Part shown: piece after piece, positions 33,410 through 40,899 of the stretch | Layout of the letters: each line of letters starts with the position of its first letter | Numbering within the stretch: the first letter of the stretch is position 1 | DNA from: Mycolicibacterium sp. TUM20985 | Lineage (GTDB): Bacteria > Actinomycetota > Actinomycetes > Mycobacteriales > Mycobacteriaceae | DNA length: 64,000 bases | Reading direction: 5' to 3' | Assembly (NCBI RefSeq): GCF_030295745.1 | Contig: NZ_AP027291.1 | Coordinates: forward strand, 744,001-808,000 | Position numbers and translations under genes: made by a program | Notes under the pieces: generated by a model | Databases searched by the model: none | What the model saw: the letters and a program-made list of their open reading frames with translations, nothing else | Told to the model about the DNA's origin: nothing

Positions 33410-34087
33410 GTGAGTGAGACTCCACAGTTGGTGACGAGGGCTACCCCGCGCCGGCGCGCATCGCGGGCGGCAGGCCCGGCCTCCGGGACACCCACCGAGG
33501 TGGTCGTCGAGTCGCCGTCGGTCGTGAACGTCCGTCCGGTGAAGCCGGTCGGGCCGCCGCCACGCCGACAACCGCACCGCAGGCTGGTCGCCGCCCTCGG
33601 CCTCGGCGTGACCGCAGTCCTGGTCGCCGTGCTGGCCGGGGTGGTGGCTCTGTTGTTCACCCAGCAGCGCCACGCCGAGGCGGCCGACGCGCGCGACCGG
33701 GAGTTCGTCGACACCGCATCCCAGACCGTGGTGAACATGTTCAGCTACACGCAGGACGACATCGACGACAGCGTGAACCGGTTCGTCAACGGGATCAGCG
33801 GTCCGCTGCGCGACATGATGAGTCAGGGCAACAACGTCGAGAACCTGAAGGCCATCTTCCGCGACACGAATGCAAGCTCCGAAGCCGTCATCAACGGCGC
33901 CGCACTCGAGAAGGTCGACGACACCGCCGGCAATGCCGCGGTGCTGGTGTCGGTCCGGGTGACGGTCACCAACCTCGACGGCGTGAACTCGCCATCGAAG
34001 CCGTACCGGCTGAGGGTGATCGTGCACGAGGACGACAACGGGCACATGACCGGCTACGACCTGAAGTACCCCGACGGAGGCAACTGA
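33410..34087 (+). CDS. mam4A: Mce-associated membrane protein Mam4A (Rv3493c-like)
   Basis: A 225-residue protein with a basic, proline-rich cytoplasmic N-terminus (about 60 residues), one membrane segment (about 60-84) and an external NTF2-like domain. Mce-associated (Mas/Mam) proteins stabilise Mce importers. GTG at 33410 immediately follows the mce4F stop. The end overlaps mam4B by one base (TGATG). Confidence 0.9.
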   Translation: MSETPQLVTRATPRRRASRAAGPASGTPTEVVVESPSVVNVRPVKPVGPPPRRQPHRRLVAALGLGVTAVLVAVLAGVVALLFTQQRHAEAADARDREFVDTASQTVVNMFSYTQDDIDDSVNRFVNGISGPLRDMMSQGNNVENLKAIFRDTNASSEAVINGAALEKVDDTAGNAAVLVSVRVTVTNLDGVNSPSKPYRLRVIVHEDDNGHMTGYDLKYPDGGN

Positions 34088-34590
34088 TGGCCCGGAGTTC
34101 GAAGCTGGTCTCCAGGTCGATCGTGGTCGTCGGGCTGCTCCTCGCCGCGGGATTCATTGCGCTGGGCGGGATCGGCGGAACCCTGTACTGGAACCGCGTC
34201 GAGCGCAACGGTGAACAGGAAGCCAGGACGGAGCTGCCGGAGCTTGCGGCGCAACAGATTCCGATCATTCTGGGGTTCGACTACCAGACGATCGAGCGCA
34301 GTCGGACCGACGCGTACAAGCTGTTGACGCCCGAGTTTCGCCGCGAGTACGAGGACGACACCACCAAGAACGTCATCCCGGCCGCGCGGGACCGCCAGGT
34401 CATCAGCCAGGTCAACGTGGTCGGCGTCGGAATGCTCGACGCCCGAAGGGATTCGGGCTCGGTGATGGTGTACATGAACCGCGTCCTCACCGACAAGACC
34501 AAGCAACCGCTCTACGACGGCAGCCGCCTGCGGGTCGACTACGAGAAGGTCGGCCAGGACTGGCGGATCAAGGACATCACTCCGATCTAG
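34087..34590 (+). CDS. mam4B: Mce-associated membrane protein Mam4B (Rv3492c-like)
   Basis: A 167-residue protein with one N-terminal membrane segment (about residues 10-33) and an external NTF2-like domain, the second Mce-associated protein of the operon. Its start overlaps the mam4A stop. Its last 14 bp overlap the end of the convergent otsA gene. Confidence 0.9.
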   Translation: MARSSKLVSRSIVVVGLLLAAGFIALGGIGGTLYWNRVERNGEQEARTELPELAAQQIPIILGFDYQTIERSRTDAYKLLTPEFRREYEDDTTKNVIPAARDRQVISQVNVVGVGMLDARRDSGSVMVYMNRVLTDKTKQPLYDGSRLRVDYEKVGQDWRIKDITPI

Positions 34591-36046
34591 GAGCGTCGCC
34601 GTCCCGCGTGTCGGCCAGGGCTTCCAGGAACGACCGCGCCCAGCGGTCGACGTCATGGGCGAGTACCTGCCGGCGCATGATGCGCATCCGCCGCCGGCCC
34701 TCTTCTGGGGCCTGGTTCAGCGCGGCCTCGATCGAGTCCTTCACGCCATCGAGATGATGCGGGTTGGTCAGGTAGGCCTGCCTGAGTTCAGCTGCGGCAC
34801 CGGTGAATTCACTGAGCACCAGCGCGCCGCCGAGGTCGTTGCGGCAGGCGACGTACTCCTTGGCGACCAGGTTCATGCCATCCCGTAGCGGCGTCACCAA
34901 CATGACGTCGGCAGCGACGAAGAAGGCGATCAACTCCTCGCGCGGCACGGCCTGGTGCAGATAGTGCACGACCGGGTGTCCCACCTTGCCGTACTCACCG
35001 TTGATGTGGCCGACCTGACGTTCGATGTCCTCGCGCATCGCCTTGTAGCTCTCGACACGCTCACGGCTGGGCGTCGCCAGCTGCACCAGCACGGTGTCCG
35101 TCGGGTCGGCCCTGCCTTCGTCGAGGAGCTCGGAGAAGGCATGCAGGCGTACGTCGATGCCCTTGGTGTAGTCGAGGCGGTCGACGCCGAGAAGGACCTT
35201 GCGCGGATTTCCCAGCTCGGCGCGGATCTGCTTGGCGCGCTGCCGAACTTCGCGGGCGCGCGCCTTGGTGTCCAGGTCGGCGGAGTCGATCGAGATCGGA
35301 AAGGCACCCACCTTGACGCTGCGGAAGCCGACCTGGATCTCGCCGAACCGGGACCGCACGCCGATGGTGGCCCGCGAGGTATTGGCCCCGACCAGGCGCC
35401 GAGCCAGGATCAGGAAGTTCTGGGCGCCGCCCGGCAGATGGAAGCCGACCAGGTCGGCCCCGAGTAGGCCTTCGATGATCTCCGTGCGCCACGGCATCTG
35501 CATGAAGAGTTCGACGGGCGGAAAGGGGATGTGCAGGAAGAACCCGATGGTGAGGTCCGGGCGAAGCATGCGCAGCATCTTCGGCACCAGCTGCAACTGG
35601 TAGTCCTGAACCCATACCGTGGCGCCCGGCGCTGCCGCGCTCGCCGTCGCCTCGGCGAAGCGACGGTTCACCTCGACGTAGCGGTCCCACCACTCGCGGT
35701 GGTAGATGGGTTTGACGATGACGTCGTGGTACAGCGGCCACAGGGTGGCGTTGGAGAAGCCCTCGTAGTACTCGGCGAAGTCCTCGGCCGACAGCCGCAC
35801 CGGCCGCATCTCGAGGTCGTCCTCGACGATCGGATCCTCGTCGCCGTCGGTGATGCCCGGCCAGCCGATCCACGCCCCCCGCCGCTTCCGCAACAGCGGT
35901 TCCAGGGCGGTGACCAGTCCCCCGGGGCTGCGCTTGTACGTCGTGGTGCCGTCGGGTAGCCGCTCCATGTCGATCGGTAGCCGGTTGGCCACCACGACGA
36001 AGTCGGAACCTTCGGAGTTGGCTGTTTCGCCTCCTCCTGAGCTCAC
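34577..36046 (-). CDS. otsA: Trehalose-6-phosphate synthase OtsA
   Basis: A 489-residue GT20 glycosyltransferase making trehalose-6-phosphate from a nucleotide-activated glucose and glucose-6-phosphate. Motifs include [10 protein letters not shown] at the N-terminus, [24 protein letters not shown] and [15 protein letters not shown], and the C-terminal nucleotide-binding segment [16 protein letters not shown]. The product feeds trehalose, an osmolyte and mycolate carrier. GTG at 36046 directly abuts the stop of the upstream 54-codon gene. The 3' end overlaps mam4B by 14 bp. Confidence 0.95.
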   Translation of the reverse strand: MSSGGGETANSEGSDFVVVANRLPIDMERLPDGTTTYKRSPGGLVTALEPLLRKRRGAWIGWPGITDGDEDPIVEDDLEMRPVRLSAEDFAEYYEGFSNATLWPLYHDVIVKPIYHREWWDRYVEVNRRFAEATASAAAPGATVWVQDYQLQLVPKMLRMLRPDLTIGFFLHIPFPPVELFMQMPWRTEIIEGLLGADLVGFHLPGGAQNFLILARRLVGANTSRATIGVRSRFGEIQVGFRSVKVGAFPISIDSADLDTKARAREVRQRAKQIRAELGNPRKVLLGVDRLDYTKGIDVRLHAFSELLDEGRADPTDTVLVQLATPSRERVESYKAMREDIERQVGHINGEYGKVGHPVVHYLHQAVPREELIAFFVAADVMLVTPLRDGMNLVAKEYVACRNDLGGALVLSEFTGAAAELRQAYLTNPHHLDGVKDSIEAALNQAPEEGRRRMRIMRRQVLAHDVDRWARSFLEALADTRDGDAPRSE

Positions 36047-36211
36047 CTACGCCTCGAGCTTTGCCGGTCCGATGCCAAGCATGGAGAGGAACACCCGGCA
36101 TTCGTCGGCGTCGGTGGCGTAGGCGGCGACGACGCGCCTGGCCATGCGGGCGGTGCTGTCGGCCAGGGGCTCGACGTCACCGATTTCAGCGGGATCTGGT
36201 TTGGCTGCCAT
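36047..36211 (-). CDS. Small conserved protein upstream of otsA (Rv3489-like)
   Basis: A 54-residue acidic protein (MAAKPDPAEIGDVEPLADST... ending FLSMLGIGPAKLEA). ATG at 36211 and TAG at 36047-36049 are followed without a gap by the GTG of otsA, so coupled translation is expected. The position and length match my memory of Rv3489 in M. tuberculosis. No motif or function is recognised; a C-terminal helix is predicted by eye. Confidence 0.7.
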   Translation of the reverse strand: MAAKPDPAEIGDVEPLADSTARMARRVVAAYATDADECRVFLSMLGIGPAKLEA

Positions 36212-36260
36212 GACACGACTCTAGGCGACTCGTCGCGCCGCCTAGGGCGTGATGGGGGTT

Positions 36261-36620
36261 CTACTGGCCGTTGATGCTCGTCGGCGGCTGCACGAACTTC
36301 GGGGCGTTCTCCTGAAGGCCGATGCACTTACCGGTGTTCGCACCCGTGCAGGGGATGCCGTCGACCGTGGGGAGGCCACCGGGATTCTGCGTGACCGGCG
36401 ACGGGGGGTAGCCGTTGTTGGTGGGCGAGTTGGGGACGGTGTGGGGCAGGCAGGAGCCCGTGTACATGTCCTCTTCCTCGCCGGCGGGGCATGACGCCGC
36501 CGGCGCCCCCGAGATGGCCACGGGGACCGCGAATGCGGCCACGGCGGGGCCACCGGCAACGACGAGCGCAAACCCGCCGGCGATGAGCAGGCGTCGTGCG
36601 GGGATTTCAAAATGCGCCAT
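36261..36620 (-). CDS. Secreted four-cysteine protein, paralogue 1 of 3
   Basis: A 119-residue exported protein with signal peptide (ARRLLIAGGFALVVAGGPAVAAFA) and four cysteines. The shared motifs are VPNSP and VDGIPCTGANTGKCIGL. It belongs to a family with two further tandem copies upstream. ATG at 36620 aligns with the paralogue starts; an in-frame GTG two codons earlier is possible. Function is unknown. From memory, similar short mycobacterial proteins carry the uninformative database name 'intersectin-EH binding protein Ibp1'. Confidence 0.8.
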   Translation of the reverse strand: MAHFEIPARRLLIAGGFALVVAGGPAVAAFAVPVAISGAPAASCPAGEEEDMYTGSCLPHTVPNSPTNNGYPPSPVTQNPGGLPTVDGIPCTGANTGKCIGLQENAPKFVQPPTSINGQ

Positions 36621-36697
36621 TGTCACGCTTTCTCTGGTAATTGACGGCTAGTCGCGAGAATTGTAAGGAAGCTGTAGGAAATCTGCACAGGTTCCCG

Positions 36698-37063
36698 CTA
36701 GTTGGTCGAACCCGTGACCGTCGGACTCGATCCGATGGACGAGGTCGGCGGGACGTACTGCGGCGCATCCTCGGCGAGACCGATGCATGCGCCCGAGTCG
36801 CGGCCCGTGCACGGGACGCCGTCGATCTCTGGGATGTCCGGGTTGCCGAGCGGAGTGGTGAATGGCGACGGGGAGTTCGGCACGACGAAAGGCACGCATT
36901 CCCCGGTGAATTGGTCGTTGTCCTCACCGGTCGCGCAGGCGGCGAGGGAACCGGAGGCCACCGACGGCAGCGTGAAAGCGGCCACTGCCGGGGTCACGGC
37001 GACGGCGAGAGCGAATCCGCCGGTGATGAGGAGGCGGCGGGCAGGGAACTCGAAGTGCGGCAT
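36698..37063 (-). CDS. Secreted four-cysteine protein, paralogue 2 of 3
   Basis: A 121-residue exported protein (MPHFEFPARRLLITGG signal) with four cysteines and the family motifs VPNSP, DGVPCTGRDSGACIGL and AEDAPQYVPP. Its C-terminal end GSSPTVTGSTN is nearly identical to paralogue 3 and absent from paralogue 1, so copies 2 and 3 are the closer pair. The 77-bp and 75-bp gaps on either side suggest separate promoters or a loose operon. Confidence 0.8.
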   Translation of the reverse strand: MPHFEFPARRLLITGGFALAVAVTPAVAAFTLPSVASGSLAACATGEDNDQFTGECVPFVVPNSPSPFTTPLGNPDIPEIDGVPCTGRDSGACIGLAEDAPQYVPPTSSIGSSPTVTGSTN

Positions 37064-37138
37064 GGGTGGATTGTAGGGATTCTGCCCACATCCTGCGCAG
37101 TTACCGCGCCTTCCCTGGAGGCGTGTCGCCGACAGAGG

Positions 37139-37489
37139 TCAGTTCGTCGAGCCGGTGATGGTCGGACTCGAGCCCACCGTCGAGCTGGGCGGCACGTACT
37201 GCGGCGCGTCCTCGGACAGGCCGATGCACTGGCCCGAGTTGCCGCCCGTGCACGGGATTCCGTCGACCGAGGGCAGTCCACCCGCGGTGGCCTGGATGGG
37301 CGAGTTCGGGACCATGTCCGGGGAGCAGGCGTTGGTGTAGACGTCCTCGGTCTCGCCGCCCGAGCACGCCGCGACGGACGGAGCGATCGACGGGACGGTG
37401 AACGCGGCCACCGCGGGCGCCGCGGCGATCGCCATGGCGAAGCTGCCCGCGATGAGCAGTCGTCGGGCTGGGATCAGAAGGGTTGCCAT
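37139..37489 (-). CDS. Secreted four-cysteine protein, paralogue 3 of 3
   Basis: A 116-residue exported protein (MATLLIPARRLLIAGS signal) with cysteines in VAACSGG, TNACSPD, GIPCTG and GQCIGL. It closely resembles paralogue 2 and has a shorter proline-rich middle. A much longer frame upstream antisense to the SDR gene is a shadow. The 73 bp between this start and the plus-strand SDR hold a KstR operator, so this gene might also respond to sterols (inference). Confidence 0.8.
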   Translation of the reverse strand: MATLLIPARRLLIAGSFAMAIAAAPAVAAFTVPSIAPSVAACSGGETEDVYTNACSPDMVPNSPIQATAGGLPSVDGIPCTGGNSGQCIGLSEDAPQYVPPSSTVGSSPTITGSTN

Positions 37490-37527
37490 CGGCCTGACGA
37501 TACGCCGTCGAGGTGTGGTTCGATGAC

Positions 37528-37541
37528 GAGAACGTGTTCTA
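37528..37541. promoter_or_regulatory. KstR operator upstream of SDR gene
   Basis: The sequence GAGAACGTGTTCTA has the AAC-N2-GTT core and the right half CTAGT, with one mismatch (G for the first T). TAGTTT at 37540-37545 is placed like the -10 boxes of other KstR promoters here, but the -35 region is weak. The start codon of the SDR gene is 22 nt downstream. Confidence 0.75.
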
Positions 37542-37562
37542 GTTTCTTTCCGTAAAGGGGCA

Positions 37563-38405
37563 ATGGTGCAGCTTTCGTTGGCGAATCGAACCTTCATCGT
37601 CACCGGTGGTGGCAGCGGTATCGGCAAGGGTGTCGCCACGGCGATCGTCGCGTCGGGTGGTGACGCGATGCTCGTCGGCCGCAACGCCGACCGGCTGGCC
37701 TCCGCCCGGGACGAGATCGAGGCGCAGGCCGGTGACGGCGCGGGTGCGGTGCGGTACGAGCCCGCCGACGTCACCAACGAGGACGAAGTGACCCGGATGG
37801 TGGAGGCCACCACGGCGTGGCACGGTGCGCTGGACGGCGTCGTGCACTGTGCTGGCGGCTCCGAGACCATCGGCCCCATTACCCAGGTCGACTCCGAAGC
37901 GTGGCGGCGAACCGTCGACTTGAACGTCAACGGCACCATGTACGTGCTCAAGCACACCGCACGGGAGATGGTCCGCGGCGGCGGCGGATCGTTCATCGGC
38001 ATCTCGTCGGTCGCGGCCAGCAACACCCACCGGTGGTTCGGCGCGTACGGCGTCAGCAAGTCCGCGATCGACCATCTGATGCAACTCGGCGCCGATGAGC
38101 TGGGGGCGTCGCGGGTACGCGTGAACTCGATCCGGCCGGGACTGATCCGCACCGAACTCGTGGCGCTCGTCCTCGATTCGCCGGAGCTGAGCGAGGACTA
38201 CCGCGTCAGCACACCGCTGCCGCGGGTCGGCGAGGTGGAGGACATCGCCAACGCGGCGGTGTTCCTGCTCAGCGATGCGGCGAGTTGGATCACCGGGCAG
38301 GTCATCAACGTCGACGGCGGGCAGCTGCTGCGGCGGGGCCCGGACTATTCGGCGATGCTCGAACCCGTCTTCGGCGCCGACGGGCTGCGCGGGGTCGTGA
38401 CGTAG
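37563..38405 (+). CDS. KstR-controlled SDR oxidoreductase
   Basis: A 280-residue classical SDR: cofactor motif VTGGGSGIGKG (residue 14), VHCAGG in place of NNAG, and catalytic Ser-Tyr-Lys (GISSVAAS ... YGVSK). The C-terminal ITGQVINVDGGQLL is typical. AAAGGGG at 37554-37560 is the ribosome-binding site. The KstR operator upstream links it to sterol metabolism, but the substrate is unknown and I cannot name its M. tuberculosis counterpart with confidence. Confidence 0.85.
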   Translation: MVQLSLANRTFIVTGGGSGIGKGVATAIVASGGDAMLVGRNADRLASARDEIEAQAGDGAGAVRYEPADVTNEDEVTRMVEATTAWHGALDGVVHCAGGSETIGPITQVDSEAWRRTVDLNVNGTMYVLKHTAREMVRGGGGSFIGISSVAASNTHRWFGAYGVSKSAIDHLMQLGADELGASRVRVNSIRPGLIRTELVALVLDSPELSEDYRVSTPLPRVGEVEDIANAAVFLLSDAASWITGQVINVDGGQLLRRGPDYSAMLEPVFGADGLRGVVT

Positions 38406-38475
38406 CCACCCGCTCTTCACGGGGCCGTCGCCGCCGGCCTCCCACGCCGGCAGGGCGCCCACCGCCGCCCAGTCG

Positions 38476-38503
38476 AGATGCTCGCCACCCGTGGCGAGCA
38501 TCT
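38476..38503. terminator. Bidirectional hairpin terminator
   Basis: The perfect inverted repeat GATGCTCGCCA / TGGCGAGCATC with a CCCG loop extends to 12 pairs with the flanking A-T. It lies between the convergent ends of the SDR gene (38405) and the DUF732 gene (38522). There is no long T-run. Confidence 0.8.
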
Positions 38504-38521
38504 ACTTCTACCCGCGGAGAT

Positions 38522-38863
38522 TTACTGCTTGGGCATCGACTTCGGGCAGTAGCCCTGCACCGAGAGGCTGCCGAAGGAGCCGATGCTCTTGCTGTCGGAC
38601 CAGTCGGTGGCGTTCTGCACGTGGCGCAGGGCGCTCTCCACCGAGCCGGTGCGCGTCAACACGTCGCAGGTGGAGTGCGCGAGATCGATGGCGAACGCGT
38701 CGGATTTCAGCCGCAGGCCCTGATCCTTGACCGCCTCGAGGAAGGCTTGATCGATCTGTTGTGCCCGCTGGTCATCGGTGGGGTCGGCGTGCGCAGGGAG
38801 GGCCCCGGCGACCGTGGCGCCAGCGGCGATCAGTAGCGCCGCCGCGATGTGCTTCGACCTCAT
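38522..38863 (-). CDS. DUF732-type secreted protein
   Basis: A 113-residue exported protein with a signal peptide (cleavage after ALPAHA, about residue 26). The mature domain has two cysteines (in HSTCDVL and QGYCPKSMP) and the DUF732 pattern of mycobacterial small secreted proteins. Function is unknown. It stands alone between a terminator hairpin and the molybdenum hydroxylase genes. Confidence 0.82.
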   Translation of the reverse strand: MRSKHIAAALLIAAGATVAGALPAHADPTDDQRAQQIDQAFLEAVKDQGLRLKSDAFAIDLAHSTCDVLTRTGSVESALRHVQNATDWSDSKSIGSFGSLSVQGYCPKSMPKQ

Positions 38864-38947
38864 TCGCCGTCTCCTGTCCCGAGAAACTCCGCACCAACAC
38901 TACGTCAGCAAATACCGTTCTTGATATCGGTGGTGCGGGGACGGGCG

Positions 38948-39421
38948 TTACTCGATGCGAGAGGCCGCCAGGTGGACCGCGTTGACGATGCCCTGATATC
39001 CGGTGCAACGGCAGAAGTTGCCCGACAGGCCCTCGCGGATCTCCTCGTCGGTGGGGGTGGGGTTATCGCGCAGCAACGCGGTGATGGACGTGACGAAGCC
39101 GGGGGTGCAGAAACCGCACTGCAGTCCGTGGCATTCGCGCAGCGCGGCCTGGATGGGGGACAGCGTGCCGTCGGCGTCGGCGATGCCCTCCACCGTCGTC
39201 ACCTCCTGGCCGTCGACCTGGACAGCGAAGATCAGGCACGACCGCACCGCCTGTCCGTCCAGCAGCACCGTGCACGCACCGCACGCGCCGTGTTCGCAGC
39301 CGAGGTGGGTGCCCGTCAGCCCGCACTCCTCCCTGAGGAAGTCGGCGAGGGTCACGCGGGGTTCGACCACCGCGCCGCGGTCGTGGCCGTTGACCGTCAG
39401 ACGCACGGGCAGTTCATGCAT
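38948..39421 (-). CDS. Molybdenum hydroxylase small subunit, [2Fe-2S] protein
   Basis: A 157-residue iron-sulfur subunit of the xanthine dehydrogenase/aldehyde oxidase/CODH family. The plant-type cluster motif is GCEHGACGACTVLLDG and the C-terminal cluster motif is QCGFCTPGF ... NFCRCTGYQ. It passes electrons from the molybdenum site to FAD. ATG at 39421 overlaps the end of the FAD subunit gene by 8 bp. It is the last gene of the operon large-CoxG-medium-small. Confidence 0.93.
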   Translation of the reverse strand: MHELPVRLTVNGHDRGAVVEPRVTLADFLREECGLTGTHLGCEHGACGACTVLLDGQAVRSCLIFAVQVDGQEVTTVEGIADADGTLSPIQAALRECHGLQCGFCTPGFVTSITALLRDNPTPTDEEIREGLSGNFCRCTGYQGIVNAVHLAASRIE

Positions 39422-40286
39422 GGAGGGCCTCCGTTGCTTCGTTCCAGGCTCGAGACACCATGGCGGCACCGACCCTGACGCGGTAGGACGCCGAACCCTG
39501 AAGGTCGGCCGGAACGTCTTCGAGGCCCGACGTGGCCAACCTGCCGATCTCGTCGGCGGTGAGATCGGTGACGTGTCTGCCCATGACGGCGGACTCGGCG
39601 TCCGCCGCCCGCCGCGGTGTCGAACCGAGCCCCAGAAGTCCGATACCGCAACGGGTTACGTGGTCATCGTCGTCGACCTCGACGGCCACGGTCGCCCCGG
39701 CGATGGCGAAGTCACCGTGGCGTCTGGCGAATTCCTGCACTGCGAATCCGGTTCGTCCCGACCACACCGGGAAGCGGACCGCCGTCAGGATCTCGTCGGG
39801 TCGAAGAGCGGTCTCCCACAGCCCGGTGAAGAACTCCGATGCCGCGATCTGCCTGCGCCCCCGTGACGACGTCGCCTCGATCACGGCGTCGAGTGTCACG
39901 GCCACCGCGGCATATTCGGCGGCGGGGTCGGCATGGGCGATGGCACCGCCGAGGGTGCCGCGGGTGCGGATCTGGAAGTGACCGATGTGGGGCGTCGACA
40001 TGGTCAGCAGCGGAACCGATTCGGCCACTTCGTCGTCCATGCCGACGAAGGCGTGCGGAGTCGCCGCACCGATCCGCACGCAGCCGTCTTCGAGGTCGAT
40101 GCTCTGCAGTTCCGATATGCGTGAGATGTCGATGAGGTTCTCGAAGGACGTCAACCGCATGGCGAGCATCGGGACCAGACTCTGCCCGCCGGCGAGGATC
40201 TTCGCGTCATCACCGTGATCGCGTAGCAGCGCCACCGCGTCCGTGACCGTGTCGGGGCGGTGGTAGGCGAAGTTGGCGGCCTTCAC
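39414..40286 (-). CDS. Molybdenum hydroxylase medium subunit, FAD-binding
   Basis: A 290-residue FAD-binding subunit with the family motifs LAGGQSLVPMLAMR (about residue 32) and RTRGTLGGAIAHADPAAE (about residue 107). It takes electrons from the small subunit. The GTG start overlaps the CoxG-like stop by 4 bp (GTGA), and its 3' end overlaps the small-subunit start. Confidence 0.93.
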   Translation of the reverse strand: MKAANFAYHRPDTVTDAVALLRDHGDDAKILAGGQSLVPMLAMRLTSFENLIDISRISELQSIDLEDGCVRIGAATPHAFVGMDDEVAESVPLLTMSTPHIGHFQIRTRGTLGGAIAHADPAAEYAAVAVTLDAVIEATSSRGRRQIAASEFFTGLWETALRPDEILTAVRFPVWSGRTGFAVQEFARRHGDFAIAGATVAVEVDDDDHVTRCGIGLLGLGSTPRRAADAESAVMGRHVTDLTADEIGRLATSGLEDVPADLQGSASYRVRVGAAMVSRAWNEATEALHA

Positions 40287-40897
40287 GACGTCGGGTGACG
40301 ACGGCCGAGCACGAACCCGATCGCAGCGGCCACGGCGGCCGCGACGACCACGGGTCCGGCGCGTTTGGCGATCGGCATGGCGACGACCTTGAGTAGGTCG
40401 ACCGATTCGGTCGCATCGGGCCGCGCGACGGTGTCACCGGCCGGCGCCGTTCCCACGAGCAGATCGGCCTCCAGACTCCTGGCGAACTGAGTGATGAGGT
40501 TGCTCGAGACATCCGCCAGTACCCCGCGACCGAATTGCGCCGCCTTGCCTGAGATCGTCAGATCGGTGGTGATCGACACGAGGGTGCCGGTGGTTCCGTC
40601 GTCCTTCAGCTGCGCGGTGACGACCGCCGCGGCCTGGCCGTTGCCGCGGGTTTCCTTGCCGGTGGCCTTGAGGACGACCCGCTGGGCGAGTTCGTCCCGC
40701 TCCTGGAAGGACGCTTCGCCCTGGTACGACACCGTGATCGGGCCGACCTTGACCTTCACCGTGCCGGTGAAGTCATCCCCGTCGACCGTCAGTAGCGTGG
40801 CGCCGGGCAGGCAGGGCGCGATCCGCTCGATGTCGGTGAGCACCTTCCAGGTCGTCGCCGTCGGCACCGCGACCCGGAATTCGTTGTTCAATTCCAC
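40283..40897 (-). CDS. CoxG-like SRPBCC protein
   Basis: A 204-residue protein with an SRPBCC/CoxG domain (about residues 1-145, beginning MELNNEFRVAVPTATTWKVL and including CLPGATLL) and a single C-terminal membrane segment (VVVAAAVAAAIGFVLG). CoxG-type proteins tether or assist molybdenum hydroxylases at the membrane. It sits between the large and medium subunit genes, with 2 bp and -4 bp spacing. Confidence 0.9.
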   Translation of the reverse strand: MELNNEFRVAVPTATTWKVLTDIERIAPCLPGATLLTVDGDDFTGTVKVKVGPITVSYQGEASFQERDELAQRVVLKATGKETRGNGQAAAVVTAQLKDDGTTGTLVSITTDLTISGKAAQFGRGVLADVSSNLITQFARSLEADLLVGTAPAGDTVARPDATESVDLLKVVAMPIAKRAGPVVVAAAVAAAIGFVLGRRHPTS

Positions 40898-40899
40898 CT

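Noticed and set aside
32243..34045. A 600-codon minus-strand open frame opposite mce4F and mam4A
   Set aside because: It is antisense to well-recognised genes, with an arginine-rich translation and no domain. It is a frame shadow.
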